This document shows positions 18,563 to 28,010 of a stretch of 64,000 nt of DNA, one piece after another. The notes beneath the pieces were generated by a model that saw only the letters and a list, made by a program, of their open reading frames with translations, made no database searches and was not told the origin of the DNA. The position numbers were made by a program, and so were the translations under genes. How positions within the stretch are numbered: the first letter of the stretch is position 1; every line of letters begins with the position of its first letter. Source of the DNA: an uncultured Eubacterium sp. (GTDB lineage: Bacteria; Bacillota; Clostridia; Lachnospirales; Lachnospiraceae); the NCBI GenBank assembly GCA_910584245.1, contig CAJTZF010000014.1:1-64000 (forward strand). Reading direction: 5' to 3'.

Positions 18563-19900
18563 TTGGCAAAAGATTTGACGAGAGGAGAAGTTCGTCCGGT
18601 ACTGTGGGCCTTTACCATTCCCATGTTTGTGAGTGTGGTGTTCCAGCAATTGTATAATATAGCGGATAGCGCGATTGCAGGTAAGTTTGCCGGGGAGAAG
18701 GCATTGGCGGCAGTAGGGGCGTCCTATCCGATTACGATGATTTTCATGGCGGTTGCGATTGGCTGCAACATCGGCTGCGCCGTCGTTATATCCGGCTATT
18801 TTGGAGCTGGGGATATACGCAGGATGAAGACCGCGGTATCGACGACGGTTATTGCCAGCGGCATATTAGCAGCGATTCTTACGCTCGCGGGTCTTTTGCT
18901 GTCCGCACCGCTTCTGAGGCTGGTTCACACCCCTCAGGATATTTTTGGCGAGGGGGATTTGTATTTAAAGATTTATATTGCAGGGTTATTGTTTGTATTT
19001 TTGTATAATGTAGCGACTGGGATATTTACTTCACTGGGCGACTCGCGGACGCCGTTATATTTTTTGATCGGGTCTTCGCTGGGAAATATCGCTCTGGATT
19101 TATTGTTTGTCATCGTATTTAAGTGGGGAGTCGCAGGCGTGGGCTGGGCAACCTTTATCGCGCAGGGAGTGGCGTGTGTGCTAGCTCTTATTACACTGTT
19201 CCGGAAGATAATAAAAATGCCCTCGGGGCGTGGGAAAATTATGCTGTATTCCCACTCGATGTTTCAGAAAATATGCAGAATTGCCGTTCCAAGCATATTA
19301 CAGCAAAGTTTTGTCTCGGTGGGAAATATTTTTATCCAGAGCCTGGTAAACAGCTTTGGATCCGGGGTGATTGCGGGGTATTCGGCGGCGGTTAAGCTGA
19401 ATACGTTTACGATTACATCGTTCACTACGCTGGGGAATGGCCTTTCCAGTTTTACAGCACAAAATTTAGGGGGAGGGAAGCCGGACCGGGTGCGGAAGGG
19501 ATTCTTTGCGGGGACAGCGCTTGGGTGGATTATTGCTATTTGCTTTTTTGTGGTCTTTTTCTTTTTTTCCAATGAGGTATTGCACATATTTATGGAAAAC
19601 AGTACAGGGGATGCTATTCGCACGGGAACCGCTTTTTTGCGCATTGTATCGCCATTTTATCTGGTGATTTCCATAAAGCTCATTGCAGATGGTATGCTGC
19701 GGGGGAGCAGTGCGATGCTATATTTTATGACATCCACATTTACAGATCTTATATTGAGAGTTATTTTGGCCTATATTTTTGCCGGTTTTTTCGGAAGTGT
19801 GGGCATATGGATTTCGTGGCCGGTCGGGTGGAGCGTTTCGGCGGTACTATCTCTGGTCTTTTATCGAATGGAAATGAAAAAATTGAAGTTGCATGGTTGA
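18563..19900 (+). CDS. MATE family multidrug/sodium antiporter
   Basis: The 445-residue protein has about twelve hydrophobic segments. It starts with the family-typical PVLWAFTIPMFVSVVFQQLYNIADS and continues with VGASYPI and internal duplicated halves, as in the MatE domain. MATE proteins export drugs or metabolites using sodium or proton gradients; the substrate is unknown. Translation probably starts at the TTG at 18563, with AAGG 9 bases upstream. It overlaps by a few bases with the in-frame region before the CobW gene and is likely in an operon with it. Confidence 0.88.
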   Translation: MAKDLTRGEVRPVLWAFTIPMFVSVVFQQLYNIADSAIAGKFAGEKALAAVGASYPITMIFMAVAIGCNIGCAVVISGYFGAGDIRRMKTAVSTTVIASGILAAILTLAGLLLSAPLLRLVHTPQDIFGEGDLYLKIYIAGLLFVFLYNVATGIFTSLGDSRTPLYFLIGSSLGNIALDLLFVIVFKWGVAGVGWATFIAQGVACVLALITLFRKIIKMPSGRGKIMLYSHSMFQKICRIAVPSILQQSFVSVGNIFIQSLVNSFGSGVIAGYSAAVKLNTFTITSFTTLGNGLSSFTAQNLGGGKPDRVRKGFFAGTALGWIIAICFFVVFFFFSNEVLHIFMENSTGDAIRTGTAFLRIVSPFYLVISIKLIADGMLRGSSAMLYFMTSTFTDLILRVILAYIFAGFFGSVGIWISWPVGWSVSAVLSLVFYRMEMKKLKLHG

Positions 19901-19913
19901 AAGGAGTAATAAA

Positions 19914-20993
19914 ATGACAAAGATTGATATTGTGTCCGGTTTTTTGGGGGCCGGAAAGACGACATTGATTAAGAAGCTGATTGAGGAGGCGTTCCAGGGA
20001 GAAAAGCTGGTGCTGATTGAGAATGAATTTGGTGAGATTGGCATTGACGGTGGATTTTTAAAAGATTCGGGAATTAATATCACGGAAATGAATTCCGGCT
20101 GTATTTGTTGTTCCCTTGTGGGAGATTTTGGGACTGCCCTGGGCGAGGTTTTGGAAAAATACTCCCCGGACCGCATTATCATTGAGCCATCCGGCGTCGG
20201 TAAGCTCTCCGATGTGATTAAGGCAGTTATCGGTGTGCGGGACGGTCTTTCGGAAGGGACTGTAAAGCTGAACAGTTTCGTTACGGTAGCGGATGCTACG
20301 AAATGTAAAATGTACATGAAAAATTTTGGTGAGTTTTACAACAACCAGATTGAACATGCCGGAACGATTGTGTTGAGCCGTACAGGAAAGATGAAAGAGG
20401 ACAAGCTGCAAGTATGCTTGGACCTTATCCGCGGGCAGAATGCGGACGCGGCCATCATTACGACCCCGTGGGAGGAGATTGACGGAAAACAGATTTTAAG
20501 TGCGATAGAGAAAGAGAATGACCTGGAGAAGGAGCTTTTAAAGGAGACAGAAGTGTGTCCGGAGTGCGGTCATGTATATCATGGCCATCATCACGAGCAT
20601 GAAGGGGAGTGCAGCTGCGGTCATGACCATGAACATGGACACCATCATGAGCATGAAGGGGAATGTAGCTGTGGTCATGACCATGAACACGGACACCATC
20701 ATGCTGATGATATATTTGCCAGCATTGGTATAGAGACGGCGCATAAATACACGGAAGCGGAGTTAAGTGGAATTTTAGAGAAGATTGCCGATGAGGAGAT
20801 GAGCCTCGGGACAGTATTGAGATCCAAAGGAATTGTAGCATCGGATGGGGGCGAGTGGTTCCATTTCGACCTTGTTCCAGGCGAATATGAAATCCGGCGG
20901 GGAAGCGCGGATTATACAGGAAGAATTTGTGTCATCGGAGCCGGATTAGACGAAGCGGGGTTGAAGCAATTGTTTACTGGTGCCAGCAGGTAA
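19914..20993 (+). CDS. CobW/COG0523-family metal-chaperone GTPase with His/Cys-rich insert
   Basis: G1 is FLGAGKTTLIKKL at the N-terminus. The metal-binding GCICC motif (CXCC type) follows at about residue 64, with EPSGVGKLSDV after it. An insert at about residues 225-261 is made of two near-identical 18-19 residue units rich in His with CSCG in each. COG0523 proteins use GTP hydrolysis to deliver zinc, cobalt or other metals to client enzymes. The insert probably buffers or senses a metal. ATG 19914 is used because AAAGGAG lies 8 bases upstream; an earlier ATG at 19893 overlaps the MATE gene end. Confidence 0.88.
   Translation: MTKIDIVSGFLGAGKTTLIKKLIEEAFQGEKLVLIENEFGEIGIDGGFLKDSGINITEMNSGCICCSLVGDFGTALGEVLEKYSPDRIIIEPSGVGKLSDVIKAVIGVRDGLSEGTVKLNSFVTVADATKCKMYMKNFGEFYNNQIEHAGTIVLSRTGKMKEDKLQVCLDLIRGQNADAAIITTPWEEIDGKQILSAIEKENDLEKELLKETEVCPECGHVYHGHHHEHEGECSCGHDHEHGHHHEHEGECSCGHDHEHGHHHADDIFASIGIETAHKYTEAELSGILEKIADEEMSLGTVLRSKGIVASDGGEWFHFDLVPGEYEIRRGSADYTGRICVIGAGLDEAGLKQLFTGASR
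20586..20696 (+). repeat. tandem His/Cys-rich repeat within the CobW gene
   Basis: Unit 1 (20586-20642, 57 bases) and unit 2 (20643-20696, 54 bases) differ by one codon insertion and a few third-position changes. Each encodes the sequence around EHEGECSCGHDHEHGHH. A third partial unit starts CATCAT at 20697. Confidence 0.9.
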
Positions 20994-21012
20994 AGACGGA
21001 AGGGGGCCGATT

Positions 21013-21966
21013 ATGTTTGGCAAAAAGGAAATACCGGTATATTTGTTTACCGGGCTTCTGGAGAGTGGAAAAACGACATGTATTCAGGAAGTGATTGAAG
21101 AGGGGAATTTTTCAGATGGCGCAAAAACCTTGTTTCTTATGTGCGAGGAGGGAGAACACGAGATCGACGATCCGCTCCTTATGGAAAACCGCATTTCTGC
21201 TGTTGTGATAGAGGATTCGGATGAATTTACCGAGGACGCTTGCAAAAAGCTTCAGGAAAAGTATAAGCCGGATCGAATTGTAATTGAGTACAACGGCATG
21301 TGGGATATGGAAGAATTGTTTGGCGAAATTCTGCCGGAAAACTGGTTTGTCGTTCAGACGTTTACGACGGTAAATGCACAGACGTATCAAGTATACAGCA
21401 ATAATATGAAGCCGCTTTTGATGGCGCATTTCCAGATGTCTGATTTGGTTATTTTCAATCGGTGTGCGGATGATTTTGACAAGCCGTCGGCCAGAAGAAG
21501 TGTGAAAGCGATTAACCGGAGGGCTCAAGTCCTCTTTGAAGCGGAGGACGGGTCCGTGGTAAGTAATCTGGATGAAACGCTTCCCTATGATATCAATGCC
21601 GCGTCGATTTTCATTGAAGACGACGATTTTGGACTGTGGTATTTGGATATGAGTGAACATCCAGAAAGATATGTTGGAAAAACGATCACATTTAAGGGAC
21701 AGGTTTACCGCAGCCGGACATATCCAAAAGATGCGTTTGTGCCGGCGCGGAAAGCAATGACGTGCTGTGAGGACGACATTGCTAAAATCGGATTTATGTG
21801 CCACTACCCCGATGCGTCGCAATATGCTGCTGATTCGTGGGTTAGCGTCACAGTGAAAGTTAAGATGCAGAAGAGCCGCAAACACGAGGGGGAATTTCCC
21901 GTGCTGTATGCGGACAGCGTGGAGCCGGCAGAGCCGCCAGAAGAGGAAGTCGTTTATTTTGGGTGA
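21013..21966 (+). CDS. second CobW-like GTPase with C-terminal DUF1980-like domain
   Basis: The N-terminal half has a P-loop variant FTGLLESGKTTCIQEV and VIEYNGMWDMEEL in place of the usual EPSG segment, so it is a divergent CobW-type GTPase. It lacks the CXCC metal motif. The C-terminal part (about residues 215-300) has GKTITFKGQVYRS and KAMTCCEDDIAKIGFMC, which resembles the DUF1980 (TIGR03943/YcgQ) domain. YcgQ and its GTPase partner YcgR act together in other Firmicutes, so a fused form is plausible; this is inference. GGAAGGGGG lies 7 bases before ATG 21013. Confidence 0.75.
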   Translation: MFGKKEIPVYLFTGLLESGKTTCIQEVIEEGNFSDGAKTLFLMCEEGEHEIDDPLLMENRISAVVIEDSDEFTEDACKKLQEKYKPDRIVIEYNGMWDMEELFGEILPENWFVVQTFTTVNAQTYQVYSNNMKPLLMAHFQMSDLVIFNRCADDFDKPSARRSVKAINRRAQVLFEAEDGSVVSNLDETLPYDINAASIFIEDDDFGLWYLDMSEHPERYVGKTITFKGQVYRSRTYPKDAFVPARKAMTCCEDDIAKIGFMCHYPDASQYAADSWVSVTVKVKMQKSRKHEGEFPVLYADSVEPAEPPEEEVVYFG

Positions 21967-22028
21967 GGATGGGGTTAAAACTCTAAATAGTCCAGGAGGT
22001 TTTCTAATATAAAGGTATCTTGTAGATA

Positions 22029-22057
22029 AAATCCGGGGTGTTTACCTCGGATTTTTC
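22029..22057 (+). terminator. intrinsic terminator after the CobW-type gene pair
   Basis: ATCCGGGGT (22031-22039) pairs with ACCTCGGAT (22044-22052) around a GTTT loop, with one G-U pair, and is followed by TTTTTC. It ends the transcript before the AT-rich restriction cassette. The remaining 140 bases before the methyltransferase are AT-rich, with no clear promoter of consensus quality. Confidence 0.8.
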
Positions 22058-22192
22058 TTGTTATGAGTAATTTAAAACCATAAAAAGGCATGGAAAATAG
22101 GAAAAGGGTATGTTAAAATAATAAATAGTATTTTGTTTTTATAAAATGGATAGCTTCCTGATAGGTAAAGTATTAGTTTTAGGAGAGATACA

Positions 22193-23368
22193 ATGAGAAA
22201 ATTTACACATATTGATTGTTTTAGTGGTCCAGGTGGATTTTGTACAGGGTTGCATGCAGCTGGTTTTGAAACTTTGGTTGCGATTGAATATATAAGAAGT
22301 TGTTGTGAGACTTATAGTAAAAACCATCCAGAGGTTCATGTGATTAATGATGACATTAGAAATGTAAAAAGTAAAGATATAGAAAAATTTATTCCAGCAG
22401 GGGGGGTGGATTTGGTTACTTCTGGAATGCCTTGCGAAACATTTTCAACTGCGGGAAATACGTCAAGGTCTTTTTATGATGATAGGCAATTTTTGTTTAG
22501 AGAAGGTATACGAATTGCAGAAATTACAAAAGCAAAAATGATTTTATTTGAAAATGTTCCTGGGATAACGACAAAAACAGTGTCAAAAGGAAGTAAGAAA
22601 TTGATTATAGACGTGTTGATAAAAGAGTTAGAGGAGGCGGGATATGTAAATCATGAGAGCTATATTTTAGATTCAACTAATTATGGGGTTCCACAACGAA
22701 GAAAACGTTTTTTTGTTTTAGCTTTAAGGAATAAGTGTGAGTTGTCCCCTCCTCTGCCTAATGAGTTTAGACCTGCAAATGTTAGGGATGCATTTATTGA
22801 TTTACCTAATGTTATCGCAAATTCAGGCAAGGAAGGGAAAAATTATTTGAAAAGGACAAGTACGTATTCTGAATTAATGCGTAATGATGAATTTTGGAAG
22901 AGGGATTTCAATAGTGATGGAATCACATATCAAACACCAATGAAACATAGAAGCACTACCTTAGAGAGATTTTCGTTGCTAAAACAAGGAGAAAGTCTGA
23001 AGGATTTATTTGAAAGATATCAAGGAGATGAAAGAAGGGAAATGCAGGAAAGAAGAGTGTTACCAAAAAAAATGTTTATAAAACGTAATTACAGATTGAT
23101 TGATAAAGAGCCATCTCCCACAGTAACGTCACATTGTTTAGACGAATTTGTACATCCAAAGTTTGATAGGGCCCTAACTGTCCGAGAGTGTGCGAGATTA
23201 CAGAGTTTTCCGGATTCATATGATTTTGTGGGCGGACCATATTTAGTTCCGCATTTAGATCGGACGGTACAAGATAAGTATGAACAAATTGGTGATGCAG
23301 TTCCTCCATTGTTAGCGTATGCATGGGGAAAGCAAATAATAAAGATACTTGAAAATTTGAACGTGTAG
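22193..23368 (+). CDS. DNA (cytosine-5-)-methyltransferase of a restriction-modification system
   Basis: The ordered C5-methyltransferase motifs are visible: DCFSGPGGFCTGLHAAGFE (motif I, SAM binding), GMPCETFS (motif IV, catalytic Cys of the PC pair), LFENVPG (motif VI), and NYGVPQRRKRFFVLAL (motif VIII). LTVRECARLQSFPDSY and the C-terminal IGDAVPP (motifs IX-X) complete it. It methylates a specific DNA target and protects it from the adjacent endonuclease. AGGAGAG lies 5 bases before the ATG. Base composition and codon use are clearly more AT-rich than in the genes on either side, indicating transfer. Confidence 0.93.
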   Translation: MRKFTHIDCFSGPGGFCTGLHAAGFETLVAIEYIRSCCETYSKNHPEVHVINDDIRNVKSKDIEKFIPAGGVDLVTSGMPCETFSTAGNTSRSFYDDRQFLFREGIRIAEITKAKMILFENVPGITTKTVSKGSKKLIIDVLIKELEEAGYVNHESYILDSTNYGVPQRRKRFFVLALRNKCELSPPLPNEFRPANVRDAFIDLPNVIANSGKEGKNYLKRTSTYSELMRNDEFWKRDFNSDGITYQTPMKHRSTTLERFSLLKQGESLKDLFERYQGDERREMQERRVLPKKMFIKRNYRLIDKEPSPTVTSHCLDEFVHPKFDRALTVRECARLQSFPDSYDFVGGPYLVPHLDRTVQDKYEQIGDAVPPLLAYAWGKQIIKILENLNV

Positions 23369-23378
23369 GAGAAAAGGT

Positions 23379-24251
23379 ATGGAAGAAACGGTAGATTACA
23401 AATTGTTTTGTAAAAGTAAATACTCCGATCTGTATTTGAAAAGGTATGTTCAGTATTTACGTGGAAGAGATTCTATAAATGCTAAAAAATCAAGTGAAAG
23501 GTTAGCGCAGCATGAGGCAATGTTGGAAACTTTTCAAGAAGCATATGAAAAATATAAGAATGTTGTGAATGCTGCACAAGTATGGAATGCTATATATAAT
23601 GTACATTTGCGGAGAAAGGCAAAGATTGGGGATTTGTCTGAACTGAATGAAACTATAATTGAAAATATTATTTCAGCTGCCCAGAGTTGGAAAAAATGCA
23701 GTGGTCATGTGTTTGAGGATTACATTGTTCAATCTACATTAGAAAGGTTGAGAGAATATCATATTCAATTGGTTTTGCAAAAGAAATTGACACAAATGCT
23801 AAGAAAGGGAGAAATTGGGAATGAAAGTGAAGATCAACTAGACAAACTAGCTAAAAGTGACGATTTTGATATTTATGCGCTTGTCGATTTTAACGGTATG
23901 AATTATGTATTTGGTTGTATACAGGCAAAAACAAGTATTAGAGACAGAGTAGGAAGAGACAGGGATTTTTCTATTCCTGTTATGGAAAAACACTTTTGGT
24001 CAGTGGCTGTTACATTAGATGGGCAATATTTAGCGATGCCCAAATTTGAACATATGGTTAATGGTGGTGGAGAGACACAATATGAAGAAAATGGCTGGCA
24101 CGGGATGTATGCGATGTCAAACGTGGTAAGTAATGATAGGATATATTATGATAAAGATTTGGAACTTTTGATAGAACATTCAAGACAGGCAGCGCAAAAG
24201 TTTATTTCAGCACGCCAGCGTTTTGATCGGTATTGGAAAGCAGTATATTAA
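23379..24251 (+). CDS. type II restriction endonuclease, BsaWI-like
   Basis: It lies 10 bases after the methyltransferase and is of the right size (290 residues). A probable PD-(D/E)XK site is formed by HVFEDYIV, SDDFDIYALVDF, and CIQAKTSIRDRVGRD. The last resembles the AKTSIRDR block of the BsaWI-type enzymes that cut around CCGG, hence the family suggestion. The recognition sequence cannot be read from the sequence. AGGAGA lies before the ATG. If the BsaWI kinship is wrong, the neighbour and the active-site pattern still support a restriction endonuclease. Confidence 0.75.
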   Translation: MEETVDYKLFCKSKYSDLYLKRYVQYLRGRDSINAKKSSERLAQHEAMLETFQEAYEKYKNVVNAAQVWNAIYNVHLRRKAKIGDLSELNETIIENIISAAQSWKKCSGHVFEDYIVQSTLERLREYHIQLVLQKKLTQMLRKGEIGNESEDQLDKLAKSDDFDIYALVDFNGMNYVFGCIQAKTSIRDRVGRDRDFSIPVMEKHFWSVAVTLDGQYLAMPKFEHMVNGGGETQYEENGWHGMYAMSNVVSNDRIYYDKDLELLIEHSRQAAQKFISARQRFDRYWKAVY

Positions 24252-24279
24252 AGAGATGGATGTATGGAGGTGATCGCTG

Positions 24280-24717
24280 ATGGATGTGCTATCAAAGGAG
24301 CAGAGAAGAAAAAATATGCAAAAAATAAAAGGGAGAGATACATCTATTGAACTTTTATTGAGGAAAGCATTATGGGAAAAAGGATATCGATATAGAAAAA
24401 ATTATAGAAAACTGCCAGGTTCTCCAGACATTGTTTTGACTAAATATAAAATAGCTATATTTTGTGATGGTGAATTTTTTCATGGAAAGGATTGGGAAAG
24501 GTTAAGAGCTCGTCTTGAAAAGGGGGATAAAGGTGAATACTGGATTACTAAGATTTCAAGGAATATGCAACGGGATAGTGAAATAAATGGGAAATTACTA
24601 TGTATGGGGTGGAAGGTTTTAAGATTTTGGGGAGATGATATAAAGAAGCATACATATGAATGTGTAAAGACTATAGAGGAAGCTGTGTTTGAATATATTG
24701 TTGGTGTACCATTATAG
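24280..24717 (+). CDS. vsr: very short patch repair (Vsr) endonuclease
   Basis: The 145-residue protein shows the Vsr pattern: KEQRRKNMQKIKGRDTSIEL at the N-terminus, YRKNYRKLPGSPDIVL with the catalytic Asp, and IAIFCDGEFFHG with the conserved Asp and His. Vsr nicks next to T:G mismatches that arise when 5-methylcytosine deaminates, so its linkage to a C5-methyltransferase makes functional sense. A GGAGGTGATCGCTG stretch precedes the ATG. It shares the AT-rich composition of the two genes before it. Confidence 0.9.
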   Translation: MDVLSKEQRRKNMQKIKGRDTSIELLLRKALWEKGYRYRKNYRKLPGSPDIVLTKYKIAIFCDGEFFHGKDWERLRARLEKGDKGEYWITKISRNMQRDSEINGKLLCMGWKVLRFWGDDIKKHTYECVKTIEEAVFEYIVGVPL

Positions 24718-24744
24718 AAGAATATAATTTGTCAAGGAGGAAGA

Positions 24745-25797
24745 ATGAAGAAAGCGTTTTTATGGAGGAAGGGGTTCGTAGCTTTAGTTATTCTGTCTGC
24801 CCTGGTTTGCCCGCAGCTAATACCGGCCACAGCGGCGGCGCGGGTTACAACGATTACGATTAGCGCTGCCGGTGACTGTACATTTGGGTCTGACCGGATT
24901 ACGTCTGCTTCGGTTAATTTTGACGCCGTGTACCGCAGACAAAAGAAGCCCTCGTATTTTTTTAAGAGGGTAAAACGGTTTTTTCAACGGGATGATCTTT
25001 CGATCGTTAATTTTGAGGGAACGCTCACGAAGCGCTCGACGAGAGCAGATAAAAAATACGCATTTAAAGGGGATCCAAGTTATGTCAATATTTTGAGAAA
25101 GGGTTCTATTGAGGCGGTCGCCTTTGCTAATAATCACTGCCGTGATTTTGGAGAGGGGAGTTATATGGATACGGCCGATTGTTTCAAAAAAAACGGAATC
25201 GTCTATTCTTCCGGTTCCAAGGTAGGGATTTACAAGGCGAAGGGGAAAAAGATTGGTATGATTTCGGTTAATGTCCTGGAGGGTGCAGGTTTGGCGCGCC
25301 AGCTGATCCAAAAGGGTATGAAGAAACTGCGGGAGAAAAAGGCAGATTTATTTATCGTCAGCATGCATGCTGGTGTGGAATACCAAGTTACCCCATCGGC
25401 GCAGCAAAGGGAAATTGCCCGGTATGCGATTGACCAGGGCGCCAATCTCGTACTTGGCCATCATCCCCATATTTTGCAAGGCGTGGAGAAATATAAGGGG
25501 AGTTATATTGTTTACAGCTTGGGGAATTTCTGCTTCGGCGGAAATTCGAATCCATCGGATAAGGATACGATGATTTTCCGGCAGACGTTTGTTTTCCGAA
25601 AGGGCAGGCTTAAGAAAAAGGAGGGCAGGGCGCAGATTATTCCCTGTTCGCTTTCCTCGGCGAGCGGCATTAACGATTATCAGCCGACGCCGGCTACGGG
25701 CGGGAAGCGGACGAGGATTGTGAAAAAGATAAACCAGATGTGTCGTCCGTTTCGGCTGGCGGTGCGGGACAAAGACGGAGTGCTCATACCAGACTGA
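24745..25797 (+). CDS. secreted CapA-family (poly-gamma-glutamate-type) metallophosphatase-like protein
   Basis: A signal peptide ends at about residue 32 (PATAAA). The CapA/PgsA domain has all main blocks: AAGDCTFG, NFEGTLT, FANNHCRDFGEGSYMDT, MHAGVEY, LGHHPHILQGVE, and IVYSLGNFCFGG. The family has a calcineurin-like metal site. Some members take part in poly-gamma-glutamate capsule synthesis, but many stand-alone homologues have no known role, and none of the other cap genes is present. AAGGAGGAAG precedes the ATG. Composition returns to the core type here. Confidence 0.85.
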   Translation: MKKAFLWRKGFVALVILSALVCPQLIPATAAARVTTITISAAGDCTFGSDRITSASVNFDAVYRRQKKPSYFFKRVKRFFQRDDLSIVNFEGTLTKRSTRADKKYAFKGDPSYVNILRKGSIEAVAFANNHCRDFGEGSYMDTADCFKKNGIVYSSGSKVGIYKAKGKKIGMISVNVLEGAGLARQLIQKGMKKLREKKADLFIVSMHAGVEYQVTPSAQQREIARYAIDQGANLVLGHHPHILQGVEKYKGSYIVYSLGNFCFGGNSNPSDKDTMIFRQTFVFRKGRLKKKEGRAQIIPCSLSSASGINDYQPTPATGGKRTRIVKKINQMCRPFRLAVRDKDGVLIPD

Positions 25798-25838
25798 CAT
25801 GCCGCTTTCGGCGGCGGGAAGTGAAAAGGTGATTTTTT

Positions 25839-27965
25839 ATGATAAAAATTCGGTGCGTCGTGGAGCGCATCACTTATCAGAATGCTGAAAATGGATATAC
25901 GGTGCTGAAAGCCAAAGTGAAAGGATACGATGACCTGGTAGCCATAGTCGGAAACTTACTCGATGTTAATGTGGGTTCGGTTCTTTTGATTGATGGGAAT
26001 TGGAAAGTGGATGCGAAATATGGCAGACAGTTTATGGCGGACAAGTGGGAGGAGACTCTGCCCGCTACGGTATATGGCATAGAAAAATATTTAGGCAGCG
26101 GCCTTATAAAGGGGGTAGGCCCGGCATTTGCGAAACGGATTGTCGCCAAGTTTGGCACAGATACGATCGCTGTTATTGAGGATGATGTGGAACGTCTTTT
26201 GGAAATTGACGGCATCGGAAGAAAGCGTGTCCGCATGATTTGCGACAGCTGGGAGCAGCAAAAGGAAGTAAAAAATATTATGCTTTTTTTACAGGATCAC
26301 GGAGTAAGTACTTCCTTTGCGGCAAAGATTTACCGCCAGTACGGGAATGAGAGTATTGATAAGGTAAAGGAAAATCCTTTCAGGCTGGCGGATGACATAT
26401 GGGGGATTGGTTTTAAGACGGCGGATACAATTGCCGCAAAATTAGGGATTGAAAAACAGTCCTATATTCGGTTGCGGAGCGGTATTATGTATGCGCTCAG
26501 CGAGCTGGGGAATGCGGGCCATGTTTTCTCGCGGAGGAAACAGCTTTTGTCCAAGGCGGCCGAATTACTTGAAGCGGAAGAAGAGTTTATCATTATGACG
26601 ATGGATCAGATGATAAAGGATGAGGATCTGATTGTGGAGGACGATGCGGTTTACTTGCCTCCCTTTTATTATTCGGAGCTTGGAACGGCCCGAAAGCTTC
26701 GAAAGCTGGCGGCAGAACCTGTAGCGGACGGCATGCCGGCGGACATTGATGTGGCCCGGATAGAAAAATCTGTGCACATGCAGTATGATGAGGTTCAGGC
26801 AGATGCCATAAGGCATGCGGCGAAGTCAAAGGTAATGATACTTACCGGCGGTCCCGGGACGGGGAAGACAACGGCGACGCAGGGGATTATCGCAGCATAT
26901 CAGAAGTTTGGACTGCGGATTTTGCTGGCAGCGCCCACAGGGCGGGCCGCTAAGCGGATGACGGAAGCTACCGGCCTGGAGGCGAAGACGATACACCGTC
27001 TGCTGGCATACAAGCCGCCGGACGGTTACCAGAGAAAGGAAGATAGCCCGCTTGAGGGGGATGTGTTAATTGTAGACGAGTGTTCCATGATCGACATTGT
27101 GCTCATGAACAGCCTGCTTAAGGCAATTCCGCCTAGCATGCGGCTGATTTTGGTGGGGGATACCGACCAGCTGCCGTCGGTTGGAGCGGGGAATGTTTTG
27201 CGTGATATTATAGATTCAGAACGATTTCCCGTTATTCGTCTGACGAAAATATTTCGTCAGGCGCAGACCAGCCGTATTATTATGAATGCCCATCGTATCA
27301 ATGCCGGTCAGATGCCGGATATTTCTAACGGTAATCGGGCGGACTTCTTTTTCATTGAAAAGGAGACGCCGGAAGAGGCGGTGGAAGAGATTGTACGCCT
27401 GGTGAAAGGAAATCTGCCGAGATATTATAAAATTCCGGCGTCCCAGATTCAAGTGCTGACGCCGATGCAGCGCGGTGTGGCGGGAGCAGCCAATCTAAAC
27501 TTGGAATTGCAGCAGGCACTCAATTCAGAGGGGGTGGGACTTCGCAGAAGCGGATTTATTTACCGCTCGGAGGATAAGGTGATGCAAATTAAAAATAACT
27601 ATGATAAGGATGTATTTAACGGTGATATCGGTGTGATCCGGTTTGTAAATAGGGAGGACCGCACGCTGTCCGTGGATTTTGAGGGAAGAGAGATCACATA
27701 TGAGGCGTCAGAGCTGGATGAGCTCACACTCGCCTATGCGACTACGATACACAAGTCGCAAGGATCCGAGTACCCCATTGTGGTCATGCCGGTATTGATG
27801 AATCATTATGTAATGCTTCAGAGGAATTTGATTTATACAGGCGTTACAAGGGCAAAGCGTATATTAGTTATTGTGGGGACAAGAAAGGCGCTTGCTTACG
27901 CCGTGCGGAAGGTAACGGTGGCAGAACGAAATTCTATGTTGAGGGAACGACTGGCAGAGTATTAA
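25839..27965 (+). CDS. recD2: ATP-dependent RecD2-type DNA helicase
   Basis: RecD2 is a 5'-3' superfamily 1B helicase that works without RecBC. The N-terminal extension contains an OB-like segment and helix-hairpin-helix repeats around residues 95-200 (GSGLIKGVGPAFAKRI, LLEIDGIGRKRV). The helicase core has Walker A LTGGPGTGKTTATQG at about residue 335, Walker B LIVDECSMID, GDTDQLPSVGAGNVL, and the C-terminal AYATTIHKSQGSEYP. The 708-residue length is normal. AAAAGGTG lies 8 bases before the ATG. The stop codon sits inside the loop of a perfect terminator. Confidence 0.95.
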   Translation: MIKIRCVVERITYQNAENGYTVLKAKVKGYDDLVAIVGNLLDVNVGSVLLIDGNWKVDAKYGRQFMADKWEETLPATVYGIEKYLGSGLIKGVGPAFAKRIVAKFGTDTIAVIEDDVERLLEIDGIGRKRVRMICDSWEQQKEVKNIMLFLQDHGVSTSFAAKIYRQYGNESIDKVKENPFRLADDIWGIGFKTADTIAAKLGIEKQSYIRLRSGIMYALSELGNAGHVFSRRKQLLSKAAELLEAEEEFIIMTMDQMIKDEDLIVEDDAVYLPPFYYSELGTARKLRKLAAEPVADGMPADIDVARIEKSVHMQYDEVQADAIRHAAKSKVMILTGGPGTGKTTATQGIIAAYQKFGLRILLAAPTGRAAKRMTEATGLEAKTIHRLLAYKPPDGYQRKEDSPLEGDVLIVDECSMIDIVLMNSLLKAIPPSMRLILVGDTDQLPSVGAGNVLRDIIDSERFPVIRLTKIFRQAQTSRIIMNAHRINAGQMPDISNGNRADFFFIEKETPEEAVEEIVRLVKGNLPRYYKIPASQIQVLTPMQRGVAGAANLNLELQQALNSEGVGLRRSGFIYRSEDKVMQIKNNYDKDVFNGDIGVIRFVNREDRTLSVDFEGREITYEASELDELTLAYATTIHKSQGSEYPIVVMPVLMNHYVMLQRNLIYTGVTRAKRILVIVGTRKALAYAVRKVTVAERNSMLRERLAEY

Positions 27966-27980
27966 GCTCTGCCAGTTTTT
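27951..27980 (+). terminator. intrinsic terminator overlapping the recD2 stop
   Basis: CTGGCAGAG (27951-27959) and CTCTGCCAG (27967-27975) pair perfectly around a 7-base loop that contains the TAA stop. TTTTT follows. It closes the core segment left of the AT-rich island. Confidence 0.9.
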
Positions 27981-28010
27981 GTTGTTAGAGGTAAAGAGGA
28001 GGGCGTACCT

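Noticed and set aside
20586..20696. CRISPR-like array
   Set aside because: The two units are contiguous, in frame and coding, with no spacers.
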